Counted from the stretch's first letter, positions 33,384 to 43,749 are shown. The stretch is DNA of 64,000 nucleotides from JAAYCI01 sp031549285 (GCA_031549285.1 JAVBPZ010000013.1:1-64000), one strand, 5' to 3'. The notes: generated by a model not told the origin, from the letters alone. Translations and numbers: made by a program.

Positions 33384-36300
33384 AAGAACCGATATACAGA
33401 AGATTCTGGTGATTGGCAGTGGGCCGATTGTGATAGGGCAGGCGGCGGAGTTTGACTATTCCGGGACGCAGGGGTGCCTGGCGCTGAAAGAGGCGGGCTT
33501 TGAGGTGATTTTGATCAACTCCAACCCCGCGACCATCATGACCGACGTGGATATTGCGGACAAGGTGTATATGGAGCCGCTGACGCTGGAGTTTGTGGCG
33601 CGGATCATTCGCAAGGAGCGGCCGGACGCGATATTGCCGACGCTGGGCGGGCAGACCGGGCTGAATATGGCGATGCAGCTGGCGAAAAAAGGGATACTGG
33701 ACGAGTGCCGGTGCGAGATTTTGGGGACCGGGTTCGATTCCATTGAGCGGGCCGAGGACCGCGAGCTGTTCAAGGCGCTGTGTGAGGAGATAGGCGAGCC
33801 GGCGCTGCAGAGCGAAATAGCCCACAGCATAGAGGAAGCGGCGGTGGAGGCAGAGCGGATAGGCTACCCGGTGGTGCTGCGGCCGGCGTTCACGCTGGGC
33901 GGGACCGGCGGCGGGTTTGCGGAGGATGAGGACGAACTGCGCGAGCTGGCGAAGGGCGCGCTGCGCGCCTCGCCGGTGGGGCAGGTGTTGGTGGAAAAAT
34001 CCATAAAAGGGTACAAAGAGATAGAGTATGAGGCGATACGCGACGCGAACAATACCGCCATCACGATTTGCAACATGGAAAACGTGGACCCGGTGGGGAT
34101 ACACACCGGCGATTCCATAGTGGTGTGCCCGTGCCAGACGCTGACCAACCACGAGGTGCAGATGCTGCGGGACGCCTCCTTGCGAATCATTCGGGCGCTG
34201 GGCATAGAGGGCGGATGCAACATACAGTTTGCGCTGGACCCGTATTCGTTCCAGTATTACGTGATAGAGGTGAACCCGCGGGTGAGCCGGTCGTCTGCGC
34301 TGGCGTCCAAGGCCAGCGGGTACCCCATTGCCCGGGTGAGCGCCATGATTGCGGTGGGGTATCATTTGAATGAGATCCCGCTGGCGAACACGCCCGCGTC
34401 GTTTGAGCCGGCGCTGGATTATGTTGTGACAAAAATAGCACGGTTTCCGTTTGATAAGTTTGATAAAGCGTCTAAGCTGCTGAGCACGCAGATGAAGGCG
34501 ACCGGCGAAGTGATGGCGATAGGCCGGACGTTTGAGGAGAGCCTGCTGAAGGCGGTGCGCAGTCTGGAGGTGGGCGTGTCGCACATTTGGCTGCGCAAGC
34601 TGGATGAGATGACCAACGCGAAGCTGTGGGAGATGCTGCAGAACCCCACCGACGAGCGGCTGTATGCGATAGCGGAGCTGCTGCGGCGCGGGGTGGATGC
34701 CATGCGCATTGCGGACGAGACGCGCATCGACGCGTTTTTCGTGAACAAGATACAGGGGATTGTGGAGTTTGAAAATGTGGTGCGGGAGCACCCCGGTGAT
34801 TTGGAAGTGCTGCGGGAAGCGAAGCGCAAAGGGTTTTCCGACGGGTTCATTGGCGTGCTGTGGGAAAAGAGCGAACTGGATATTTTCCGGCTGCGGGAGC
34901 AACAGGGGATTTTGCCGGTGTACAAGATGATAGATACCTGCGCCAGTGAGTTTGAAAGCTATGTGCCGTATTTTTACTCTACCTATGAGGACGAGAACGA
35001 GAGCCGGGTGACCACCAACAAGAAAATAGTGGTGCTGGGCGCGGGGCCGATTCGCATAGGGCAGGGGGTGGAGTTTGATTATTCCACCGTGCACGCGATA
35101 TGGGCGATACGCAAAGCGGGGTACGAGGCGATTATCATAAACAACAACCCGGAGACGGTGTCCACCGACTATACGGTGAGCGACAAGCTGTACTTTGAGC
35201 CGCTGTGCGTGGAGGATGTAATGAACGTGTTGTCGCTGGAAAAACCCGAGGGGGTGATTGTGACCCTGGGCGGGCAGACGGCGATAAACCTGGCGGCGCG
35301 GCTGGACACGCTGGGGGTGCCGATTGTGGGGACCGGGTGCGAGGCGATAGATCGGGCGGAGAACCGCGACAGCTTTGAAAAACTGATGGAGAAGCTGGGG
35401 ATACCGCAGCCAAAGGGGCGCGCGGTGACCAACATAGAGGACGGGGTGGCTACCGCACAGGTGGTGGGCTACCCGGTGCTGGTGCGGCCCAGTTTCGTGC
35501 TGGGCGGGCGGGCGATGCAGATTGTAAACAGCGACGACGCGCTGCGGCATTACCTGTCCGAGGCGGTGCTGGCAAGCGAGGACGCGCCGGTGCTGGTGGA
35601 TAAGTACATTTCCGGCAGGGAGCTGGAGGTGGATGCGGTGTGCGACGGCAAGGACGTGTATATTGCGGGGATTATGGAGCACGTGGAGGGTACCGGGGTG
35701 CACAGCGGGGATTCGATGTCGGTGTACCCGACCTTCTCGGTGAGCGAAAAGGTGAAAGAGACCATTGTGGCGTATACCGTCCGGCTGGGGCTGGGCATCG
35801 GCATAGAAGGGCCGTTTAACATCCAGTTTATTGCGGACGAAAAAGAGGACGTGTATGTGATAGAGGTGAACCCGCGCTCCTCCCGCACGGTGCCGTTTAT
35901 TTCGAAGGCGACCGGGGTGAACCTGGCGGGCATTGCGGCGCGCATAGCGCTGGGGCAGACGCTGGCCCAGATGGGGTACGGTACCGGGGTGGCGCCGCAA
36001 AAAGACAAATGGTACGTGAAAAGCCCGGTGTTTAGTTTTTCGAAGCTGCGCGGGGCGGATACCTATCTGTCGCCGGAGATGAAGTCTACCGGGGAGGCGA
36101 TAGGGTACGACAAGACGCTGAACCGCGCAATGTACAAGGCGCTGAAGGCGGCGGGGCAGCGGGTGGACAACTACGGCACGGTGCTGGTGACCATTGCCGA
36201 CCCGGACAAGCAGCGCGCGCTGCCGCTGATACAACGGTTTTATGATATCGGCTTTAACATAGAAGCGACCAGCGGGACGGCGGAATTTTTGAAGGAGAAC

Positions 36301-36558
36301 GGCATCCGCACGCGGGTGCGGCAGAAGCTGTCCGCCGGCTCGGACGAGATTTTGGATTCCCTGCGGGCGGGGCATGTGGCGTATGTGGTGAACACCGTGA
36401 ACCCCGGCAGCGAAGACCACCGCAAGGACGGGTTTTTGATCCGGCGCGGAGCGGTGGAGAACAACGTGACCATCTTTACCAGCCTGGACACGGTGGCGGT
36501 GCTGCTGGATGTGTTGGAGGAGATTACCATGGGCGTGAGCACGATAGACGCGGAGTGA
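33376..36558 (+). CDS. carB: Carbamoyl-phosphate synthase large subunit
   Basis: 1060 residues, the usual length. Two homologous ATP-grasp halves are present: the first with KILVIGSGPIVIGQAAEFDYSG near the N-terminus, the second with KIVVLGAGPIRIGQGVEFDYS at about 553. Each contains IEVNPRVSRSSALASK / IEVNPRSSRTVPFISK. The C-terminal MGS-like allosteric domain (about 930-1060) binds UMP or ornithine in homologues. It produces carbamoyl phosphate for both pyrimidine and arginine synthesis; the operon ties it to pyrimidines. GGAGG lies 8 nt before the ATG. Confidence 0.97.
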   Translation: MPRRTDIQKILVIGSGPIVIGQAAEFDYSGTQGCLALKEAGFEVILINSNPATIMTDVDIADKVYMEPLTLEFVARIIRKERPDAILPTLGGQTGLNMAMQLAKKGILDECRCEILGTGFDSIERAEDRELFKALCEEIGEPALQSEIAHSIEEAAVEAERIGYPVVLRPAFTLGGTGGGFAEDEDELRELAKGALRASPVGQVLVEKSIKGYKEIEYEAIRDANNTAITICNMENVDPVGIHTGDSIVVCPCQTLTNHEVQMLRDASLRIIRALGIEGGCNIQFALDPYSFQYYVIEVNPRVSRSSALASKASGYPIARVSAMIAVGYHLNEIPLANTPASFEPALDYVVTKIARFPFDKFDKASKLLSTQMKATGEVMAIGRTFEESLLKAVRSLEVGVSHIWLRKLDEMTNAKLWEMLQNPTDERLYAIAELLRRGVDAMRIADETRIDAFFVNKIQGIVEFENVVREHPGDLEVLREAKRKGFSDGFIGVLWEKSELDIFRLREQQGILPVYKMIDTCASEFESYVPYFYSTYEDENESRVTTNKKIVVLGAGPIRIGQGVEFDYSTVHAIWAIRKAGYEAIIINNNPETVSTDYTVSDKLYFEPLCVEDVMNVLSLEKPEGVIVTLGGQTAINLAARLDTLGVPIVGTGCEAIDRAENRDSFEKLMEKLGIPQPKGRAVTNIEDGVATAQVVGYPVLVRPSFVLGGRAMQIVNSDDALRHYLSEAVLASEDAPVLVDKYISGRELEVDAVCDGKDVYIAGIMEHVEGTGVHSGDSMSVYPTFSVSEKVKETIVAYTVRLGLGIGIEGPFNIQFIADEKEDVYVIEVNPRSSRTVPFISKATGVNLAGIAARIALGQTLAQMGYGTGVAPQKDKWYVKSPVFSFSKLRGADTYLSPEMKSTGEAIGYDKTLNRAMYKALKAAGQRVDNYGTVLVTIADPDKQRALPLIQRFYDIGFNIEATSGTAEFLKENGIRTRVRQKLSAGSDEILDSLRAGHVAYVVNTVNPGSEDHRKDGFLIRRGAVENNVTIFTSLDTVAVLLDVLEEITMGVSTIDAE

Positions 36559-36645
36559 AACCGGGCGAGGGCGTGCGGGTTGAGAGAAGAAGCCGGTGGT
36601 GTGGGCGCGGGTGTGGATACATTGGCGGCAGAGACGGAGGCAGGT

Positions 36646-37398
36646 ATGATAAAAAAAGCGATCTTCCGGGTGGAGGAAAACGAACATATTGCGCGGGATA
36701 CCCACCGGATGGTGCTGGCAGGGCCTACCGAGGCGCTGGTGGCGCCGGGACAGTTTGTGAATATCCAGCTGGAGGGGTTCTTTTTGCGGCGGCCGATCTC
36801 GGTTTGTGACTGGGACGAAGAGCGCATGACGCTGGTTTATAAGATTATGGGCCGTGGCACCGCGCGCATGGCGCAGTATGCCCCCGGAACCCAGCTGGAC
36901 CTGCTGCTGGGGCTGGGCAATGGCTTTTCGCTGCCGGAGGGCCTGGGAAAACCGCCGGTGGCGCTGGTGGGCGGCGGGTGTGGGTTGCCGCCGTTGTACG
37001 CACTTGCCAAAGCGTTGATATATGCTGGAGTTATACCCAAAGTAGTGATGGGGTTCCGGGCGGCGGCGGATGTTTTTTACGAAGAAGAGTTTAAAAAGCT
37101 GGGTTGTGAAGTGGTGGTGACCACCGAGGACGGCAGCGCCGGCGTGAAGGGATATGTGACCGACGCGTTGCGGGACATGACGTACGGGTACTACTACGCG
37201 TGCGGGCCGCAGGGTATGCTGCAGGCGGTGCATGCCCTGGGAAAAGAAAAAAATGCCGAGGGGCAGCTGTCCTTTGAGGAGCGCATGGGCTGCGGGTTTG
37301 GCGCGTGTATGGGGTGCAGCTGCGAGACGCTGGTGGGACCAAAGCGGGTGTGCGTGGATGGTCCGGTGTTTCCATCGCGGGAGGTGATGTTCGAGTGA
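36646..37398 (+). CDS. pyrK: Dihydroorotate dehydrogenase B electron-transfer subunit
   Basis: 250 residues. FAD-binding ferredoxin-reductase-type domain with RRPISVCDWD (about 49-58), the NAD-binding GGGCGLPPLYALA and ACGPQGML motifs, then the [2Fe-2S] cysteine cluster CGFGACMGCSC...CVDGPVF at the C-terminus. It passes electrons from PyrD to NAD+. Start ATG 36646 has GGAGGC upstream. The GTG of pyrD overlaps its stop by 4 bp. Confidence 0.95.
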   Translation: MIKKAIFRVEENEHIARDTHRMVLAGPTEALVAPGQFVNIQLEGFFLRRPISVCDWDEERMTLVYKIMGRGTARMAQYAPGTQLDLLLGLGNGFSLPEGLGKPPVALVGGGCGLPPLYALAKALIYAGVIPKVVMGFRAAADVFYEEEFKKLGCEVVVTTEDGSAGVKGYVTDALRDMTYGYYYACGPQGMLQAVHALGKEKNAEGQLSFEERMGCGFGACMGCSCETLVGPKRVCVDGPVFPSREVMFE

Positions 37399-38441
37399 AA
37401 GGCGAAGTGAGGATTGGTGGCGACGGCGCAGTGGCCGAGGTTGTGCGGCAGCCGGAGGAGAGCCTGTTCTGTGAGCAGCCCAGCATGGGGCCGCAGGGCG
37501 GCGGTGGGCAGCCGGCGGCAGAAAGTAGTGTGGATACCAGCGTGATGCTGGGCGATTTGCGGCTGCCGAACCCAGTAATACCGGCAAGCGGGACCTTCGG
37601 GTTTGGGTACGAGATGGCGGCGTGGTATGACCTTGCCTGCCTGGGTGGCATTGCGCTGAAGGGGACCACGAAGGAAGCCCGGTTTGGCAACCCGACGCCG
37701 CGTATTGCGGAGTGTGAGGCGGGAATGCTGAACGCGGTGGGGCTGCAAAACCCGGGGGTGGAAGCGGTAATTGCCGAGGAGCTGCCAAAACTGCGGGACG
37801 TGTACAGTGGCGCGGTGATTGCTAATATTAGCGGGTTTTCCATAGAAGAATATGTATATACTGCGCAAAAATTTGACGAAGTGCCGACGGTGGATATACT
37901 GGAAATCAACGTGTCGTGCCCGAATGTGAAGCACGGAGGCATGGCGTTTGGAACCAGTGCCGCGGCGGCAGCCGAGGTGACGCGCGCGGTAAAAGCCGCG
38001 GTGAAAAAACCGGTGTACATTAAGCTGTCGCCAAACGTGACCAGCATAGTGGAGATTGCGAAAGCATGCCGGGAGGCCGGCGCGGATGGGTTTACCGCTA
38101 TCAACACGCTGCTGGGGATGCGTATAGAGCCGCGAAGTGGCAGGCCGATTGTGTCGATTGGCGCGGCGGGATTTTCCGGCCCGGCGGTGAAGCCGGTGGC
38201 GCTGCGGATGGTGTATGAGCTGTGCGCGGCGGTGGATGTGCCGGTGATTGGCGTGGGGGGCATTTCCAGCGCGGACGATGTGCTGGAGTTTATTTCCGCC
38301 GGGGCGGCGGCGGTGCAGGTGGGAACCGCGACGCTGGTGGACCCGTATGCGTGCAAAAAGATTGTGGAAGCGCTGCCGCAGGTGATGCGGGTGTATGGAA
38401 TAGAGAGTTTGGAAAGTATACGCGGGAGGGCGCAAAAATGA
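37395..38441 (+). CDS. pyrD: Dihydroorotate dehydrogenase, class 1B catalytic subunit
   Basis: 348 residues from GTG 37395 (overlaps the pyrK stop as GTGA, GGGAGGTGA upstream). The FMN-binding TIM barrel begins at about residue 52 (LGDLRLPNPVIPASGTFGFG). Further motifs are INVSCPNVKHGG with the catalytic Cys, KLSPNVT, and GVGGISSADDVLEFI...AVQVGTA. The first 50 or so residues are a Gly/Glu/Gln-rich extension not seen in typical PyrD, which are about 300 residues. No alternative start with a ribosome binding site was found. It works as a heterotetramer with PyrK. Confidence 0.94.
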   Translation: MKGEVRIGGDGAVAEVVRQPEESLFCEQPSMGPQGGGGQPAAESSVDTSVMLGDLRLPNPVIPASGTFGFGYEMAAWYDLACLGGIALKGTTKEARFGNPTPRIAECEAGMLNAVGLQNPGVEAVIAEELPKLRDVYSGAVIANISGFSIEEYVYTAQKFDEVPTVDILEINVSCPNVKHGGMAFGTSAAAAAEVTRAVKAAVKKPVYIKLSPNVTSIVEIAKACREAGADGFTAINTLLGMRIEPRSGRPIVSIGAAGFSGPAVKPVALRMVYELCAAVDVPVIGVGGISSADDVLEFISAGAAAVQVGTATLVDPYACKKIVEALPQVMRVYGIESLESIRGRAQK

Positions 38442-39142
38442 GCAGCAAAGACGTAATGATTGCTTGTGATTTTCCGAATAAGGCGAAAACGCTGGTTTTT
38501 TTGGAGAAGTTCAAAGAACAAAAACCGTTTGTAAAAATAGGGATGGAGCTGTTTTACGGCGAGGGGCCCGCGATTGTGCGCGAGGTGAAGAGCCGGGGGC
38601 ACAAGGTGTTTTTGGATTTGAAGCTGCATGATATTCCGAACACGGTGCACCGTGCGATGAAGAACCTGGCAAAGCTGGGGGTGGACATGACCAACGTGCA
38701 CGCGGGCGGGGGCGTGGCCATGATGAAGGCGGCGAAGGAAGGCCTGGAGGAAGGGGCCGGTGGCGCGGCGGCACAGCTGATAGCGGTGACTATGTTGACC
38801 AGCATCAGCGAAGAAGTGATGCACGAGGAGCTGCGCATTCCGGGCAGCGTGATGGACACGGTGGCGGGGTATGCGGCGTGCGCGCAGGAAGCGGGGCTGG
38901 CGGGTGTGGTGTGCAGCCCGCTGGAGGTAAGTGCGGTGAAACAGCGGTGTGGCGGTGCTTTTCTGGCGGTGACGCCGGGGATCCGTTACCCGGATGGGAA
39001 TATCGGTGACCAAAGCCGGGTGACCAGCCCCGCCGACGCGGCGAAGATAGGCAGTGATTATATTGTGGTGGGGCGGCCGATTACCGCGGCGACGGACCCG
39101 GTGGCCGCGTATGAAAAAGTGCGGGCGGATTTTTTGGGATAG
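38438..39142 (+). CDS. pyrF: Orotidine 5'-phosphate decarboxylase
   Basis: 234 residues from ATG 38438, overlapping the pyrD stop (ATGA). IACDFPNKAKTLVFLEKF starts the TIM barrel. The catalytic FLDLKLHDIPNTV (Asp-Lys-Asp array, about 62-74) and the phosphate site VTPGIRYP and VVGRPIT are present. It converts OMP to UMP. A GC-palindrome cluster of about 100 bp lies between it and pyrE. Confidence 0.96.
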   Translation: MSSKDVMIACDFPNKAKTLVFLEKFKEQKPFVKIGMELFYGEGPAIVREVKSRGHKVFLDLKLHDIPNTVHRAMKNLAKLGVDMTNVHAGGGVAMMKAAKEGLEEGAGGAAAQLIAVTMLTSISEEVMHEELRIPGSVMDTVAGYAACAQEAGLAGVVCSPLEVSAVKQRCGGAFLAVTPGIRYPDGNIGDQSRVTSPADAAKIGSDYIVVGRPITAATDPVAAYEKVRADFLG

Positions 39143-39224
39143 AGTGCGGGAGTTTGTGAGCGGGACGTTGTGGTGCGAGGGTAGTTGGCAAGAGAGATAT
39201 TGTTTTGAAGGTGCGCACGGGTGC

Positions 39225-39321
39225 CCGGCCGAAGGCCGGCGCGGCGTGCCGCGCCCCGGGCGCGGGCGTAGCCCGCGACAGGCTCTGCCCGGCGCGTGCG
39301 CCGGGCAGGGGGCCTTCGGCC
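39225..39321. repeat. GC-palindrome cluster B, inside the pyr operon
   Basis: Five consecutive palindromes: CCGGCC-GAA-GGCCGG (39225-39239), GCGCGGC-GT-GCCGCGC (39239-39254), GCGGGC-GTA-GCCCGC (39262-39276), TGCCCGGCGC-GT-GCGCCGGGCA (39286-39307) and GGCC-TTC-GGCC (39311-39321). It lies 83 bp after the pyrF stop and about 100 bp before pyrE. No T-run follows, so it is not an obvious terminator. Confidence 0.85.
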
Positions 39322-39422
39322 TGGGTGGGGCGATGCGCAAAGCTGCAGTGGTGTCGCCTGGTTTTGTGACAAGGGTTGCCGTAGCGGAGAAAGCCAAAAA
39401 GTAACGAATGGAGATGACGAGT

Positions 39423-40064
39423 ATGGAAAACGTGAAGAAGGAGATTGCGAAGGATCTGCTGTCTATACATGCTGTGTTTTTGCGGCCAGAGGATCCGTTC
39501 ACCTGGGCCAGCGGAATAAAATCGCCCATTTACTGTGATAACCGGCTGGTGCTTTCGTACCCGCAGGTGCGCCGCCGGGTGGAACAGGGCTTGGCGGATA
39601 TTATTATACGGGAGTATGCGGGCTGCGAGCTGGTGGCCGGAACCAGCACCGCAGGTATTGCGCACGCGGCGCTGGTGGCGGAAATTTTAAACCTGCCGAT
39701 GTGCTATGTGCGTGGCAGCGCCAAGGACCACGGCCGGGGCAACCAGATAGAGGGAAAGGCCGAGGCTGGGCAAAAAGTAGTGGTAGTGGAAGATTTGATC
39801 TCCACAGGCGGGTCGGTGATAGACGTGGTGGAAACCTTGCGCGAGGTGGGGTGCGAGGTGCTGGGCATCGCGTCGATTTTCACCTATGGTTTGGCGGCCG
39901 GGCTGGAGAAGCTGGCGGCGAAAGAAGTGAAGAATGTGTCGTTGTCGGACTATGACGCGCTGATTGAACAGGCGGTGGCCGAAAAATATGTGCGGGCGGA
40001 GGATCTGCCAAAGCTGCGCGCGTTCCGGGAGAACCCGCGGGATGCGGGATGGATGGAAAAGTAA
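39423..40064 (+). CDS. pyrE: Orotate phosphoribosyltransferase
   Basis: 213 residues. The PRPP-binding motif VVVVEDLISTGGSVIDVV (about 119-136) is complete. FTWASGIKSPIYCDNR near the N-terminus binds orotate, and GSAKDHGRGNQIEG is the flexible catalytic loop. Start taken at ATG 39423 with GGAGATGA upstream; ATG 39408 is possible. It makes OMP from orotate and PRPP. It is the last gene of the operon, followed by a strong terminator. Confidence 0.96.
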   Translation: MENVKKEIAKDLLSIHAVFLRPEDPFTWASGIKSPIYCDNRLVLSYPQVRRRVEQGLADIIIREYAGCELVAGTSTAGIAHAALVAEILNLPMCYVRGSAKDHGRGNQIEGKAEAGQKVVVVEDLISTGGSVIDVVETLREVGCEVLGIASIFTYGLAAGLEKLAAKEVKNVSLSDYDALIEQAVAEKYVRAEDLPKLRAFRENPRDAGWMEK

Positions 40065-40089
40065 GCGCGGAAGGATAAAGAGAATGAAG

Positions 40090-40125
40090 CGGCCCGCATC
40101 GGTGTGATGCGGGCCGTAGGTTTTT
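40090..40125 (+). terminator. Terminator of the pyr operon
   Basis: CGGCCCGCATC (40090-40100) pairs with GATGCGGGCCG (40106-40116). T5 begins 4 nt later. It ends 36 bp before the convergent gene at 40161. Confidence 0.85.
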
Positions 40126-40160
40126 ATAGGAGGGTTTGAGGGAAGGAAGCAGCTGCAGAA

Positions 40161-40625
40161 TCACTTCCTCTGGCTGGTGAAGCCTTCATATTTTGGCAGG
40201 TATTGATATTGCAGGCACATTTCAAACAGGTCTAGAGTGGACATTCCCAGTTCTTCATCCAAAAGAATATCCACGCGGCGCAGATGGTTCAGCATCCAGT
40301 TTTTAATATCCTGGGTATCGACACCATGCTCTGCGCAAAAGTCTTTATCCGCCAAGATGGAACGTGCAAGGTTGCTTTGGGTGGATGTGGGCAGATAATG
40401 CTGTGTGTGGAACCGGGCGTTGCTTTTGGGGCCGACCTTTCCAATTTTCAAAATGACATCATGACAGGCGAACATGTAAATGCCCATCTTTCCGTTGGGT
40501 AAGGTTGGCGCCGCGTGTGGAACACCTCTGTCTATTACTTCAACCGAATGGGCGGGAAACGCTCTGCCGAGCAGCTGCGCGATAGAAAACAGCGTGTCTT
40601 TAATGGAATTTGCCGCAATGTGCAT
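40161..40625 (-). CDS. GIY-YIG-like nuclease domain protein
   Basis: 154 residues. GKMGIYMFACHDVILKIGKVG (about 45-65) has the GIY...KIG spacing of a GIY-YIG core, followed by SNARFHTQHYLP, with Arg70 in the catalytic-Arg position. The C-terminal half is helical and ends in MCLQYQYLPKYEGF. It is less GC-rich than its neighbours and stands alone between two operons, so it may be acquired DNA. No partner methylase or toxin gene is adjacent. Function unknown. Confidence 0.6.
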   Translation of the reverse strand: MHIAANSIKDTLFSIAQLLGRAFPAHSVEVIDRGVPHAAPTLPNGKMGIYMFACHDVILKIGKVGPKSNARFHTQHYLPTSTQSNLARSILADKDFCAEHGVDTQDIKNWMLNHLRRVDILLDEELGMSTLDLFEMCLQYQYLPKYEGFTSQRK

Positions 40626-40658
40626 GCAAGCCCTCTTTTCTGAAATTTGGTTTATGTT

Positions 40659-42014
40659 CTATGCGGCAGGTTGCACCAGGCCGTCGGCCGCAAAGGTGAT
40701 GGGAGACGGTGAGATGGAGGAGAGCAGGTCGAAAATACGCTGGCGGTCGGTGTCCTGCTGCAGCAGAGTGGTGACGCCGCCGGACTGCAGGCAGGGGGCC
40801 ACGCGCAACGACAGGTTGTGCGGGTCGTTTAGGGTGACCTCCAGCAGGGCGGTGTCCACGGCGGCGGTGTTGAACCAGAAGTTGCCCAGGCTGTAGACAA
40901 TGGGTTTGTCTTTGTAAAACTCGATGCCCTGCAGGATGTGTGGGTGCGCGCCCACCACTAGGTCGGCCCCGGCGTCTATGAGCTGGCGGGCCAGGGTGGT
41001 TTGCGCGTCCTCCAGCGTGGTGCTGTTTTCCGTGCCCCAGTGGGGATAGGCGACGACCACGTCGGCATTTTCCGCCGCCAGCTGTACGGCGGCCAGAAAC
41101 AGGGCGGGGTCATACGTGCGCAGCACGCCCGGGGTGGTTTCTGTGGCCTCTGGGGTAAGAATATTCTTTTCCGCGCGGCTGGCGGCGACATAGGCGACCT
41201 TCATGCCACCGACCAGGAAGTACTGCGGCAGCGAGGCCTCGTCGATAGTGCGCCCGGCGCCCACATAAGGAATGCCGGCGGCGGACAAGGTATCCAGTGT
41301 GTCCAGAAAGGCGGCTTCGCCAAAATCATAGACGTGATTGTTGGCAAGAGAAACAATATCTACACCAAGTTCATTTAATATTTGGGCGTTCTCTGTCTTT
41401 GCACGGAAGGTGTATTGCTTACCGGGCATGGCGGTGCCCTGGTCGGAAAAACAGAACTCGTTGTTGATGAGCAGCAGGTCGGCGGTCTGCATGCGCTGGC
41501 GCAGCGGCTGAGTGATGCAGTCCTGAATGCCGGCGGGCTGGGCGGCCATGTAGACCATGTTTTCCCAAGTGTCGGACAGGTTAACATCGCCGGTGAAGGC
41601 CAGCACTGGCTGGGTGGCGGAGTCCTGCGCCATATGCAGATTAGAGGCGGTGCCCGGCGCGGCGGTGTACAGGTCGTACAGCACCAGCAGGGTGCTGCCG
41701 AAAAGTTCATAAAAAAGATCGTCTGTGTAGGCGGCGGTTTGCAGATAGCCGGAGATTTTCGCGGTAAAGGCCGGGTCTATGGCTTCATTGCCCCAACGCA
41801 GAAAGCCGGCGGTGATGTCCCGGCGGGGGTCTGCGCCGGCCAGCGCGGCCAGGGTTGCCTGGATATCCTCTTCGGAAGTGACAGAGGTATCTGTATGGGA
41901 TGTGGCCGGTGTGGACCGGCTGCCGGAGGTAGGCGCCGGGACAAACAGCTGGCAGCTGCACAGGGAAACACACAGCAGTATAGCAATGAGCGCAGAAAGC
42001 AAACGGGTTTTCAT
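40659..42014 (-). CDS. CapA-family lipoprotein (PGA_cap metallophosphatase-like)
   Basis: 451 residues. A signal peptide ends in the lipobox VSLCSC. A Ser/Thr-rich linker leads to about residue 140, then the CapA domain: LAFTGDVNLSD, LLINNEFCFSD, VDIVSLANNHVYDFG, VVVAYPHWGTE and VVGAHPHILQGIE, with the His/Asp/Asn metal set of calcineurin-like phosphatases. CapA/PgsA proteins take part in poly-gamma-glutamate or capsule production, but most gut homologues are uncharacterised and no cap genes are nearby. It is expected at the outer face of the membrane. Confidence 0.88.
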   Translation of the reverse strand: MKTRLLSALIAILLCVSLCSCQLFVPAPTSGSRSTPATSHTDTSVTSEEDIQATLAALAGADPRRDITAGFLRWGNEAIDPAFTAKISGYLQTAAYTDDLFYELFGSTLLVLYDLYTAAPGTASNLHMAQDSATQPVLAFTGDVNLSDTWENMVYMAAQPAGIQDCITQPLRQRMQTADLLLINNEFCFSDQGTAMPGKQYTFRAKTENAQILNELGVDIVSLANNHVYDFGEAAFLDTLDTLSAAGIPYVGAGRTIDEASLPQYFLVGGMKVAYVAASRAEKNILTPEATETTPGVLRTYDPALFLAAVQLAAENADVVVAYPHWGTENSTTLEDAQTTLARQLIDAGADLVVGAHPHILQGIEFYKDKPIVYSLGNFWFNTAAVDTALLEVTLNDPHNLSLRVAPCLQSGGVTTLLQQDTDRQRIFDLLSSISPSPITFAADGLVQPAA

Positions 42015-42292
42015 GGTGTCTCCTTTGTGGTATGGTACCGGTAGGAAGGATGCAGTGGTATAAGGGGTTTGAAATAATTATCGGCAGGAATGGCATATTC
42101 TGAAGTGAGCAAATGAAACAAAAGAATCAAAATCGCAACATTGTGAACGCGGGCCGGTGTTTTGGAAGAGACGCGCGGAAAAGAATTTTGCATTGTGGGC
42201 CTGCAGTATAGTATAGTGTAGCGGATTTGAGATATGGGTGCAAGCGGCCATAGTGGAGTGGGTGGGCAAGCGTGGTGTGCGGGGAAATAAAA

Positions 42293-42348
42293 AGTATAAA
42301 TATTCACATAATGCTTGATTTTATACAGTAATGATGTATAATAATTCT
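42293..42348 (+). promoter_or_regulatory. argG promoter with two candidate ARG boxes
   Basis: TTGATT (42315-42320), 16-bp spacer, TATAAT (42337-42342). AGTATAAATATTCA (42293-42306) and TGTATAATAATTCT (42335-42348) each match 12 of 14 positions of the ArgR/AhrC half-palindrome consensus TGAATWWWWATTCA; the second overlaps the -10. Arginine repression of argG is therefore expected. The preceding 42015-42292 has no gene. Confidence 0.6.
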
Positions 42349-42463
42349 TAGAGAGAAAATGTTGCAGGGGCGGAAAATGGGTCATTATGAAATAAAACAA
42401 CGATTATGCGCAGATAATTTGTAAAATTCGCAGAGAAGCAACCCCAAAAGGAGAGAAGGGAAA

Positions 42464-43675
<1,212 letters not shown>

Positions 43676-43749
43676 CCCGGGGTATGGGCGGGTGACGAGC
43701 GTGCCAGCCGTGGCGAAAGCGCGGGCGAACGGCAAATGGCAGTAAAAAG

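Noticed and set aside
33325..37788. A 1487-codon open frame on the minus strand opposite carB and pyrK
   Set aside because: It is antisense to clearly conserved genes in a GC-rich region where stop codons are rare on the opposite strand. Its His/Arg/Pro-rich composition is typical of such shadows and it has no ribosome binding site.
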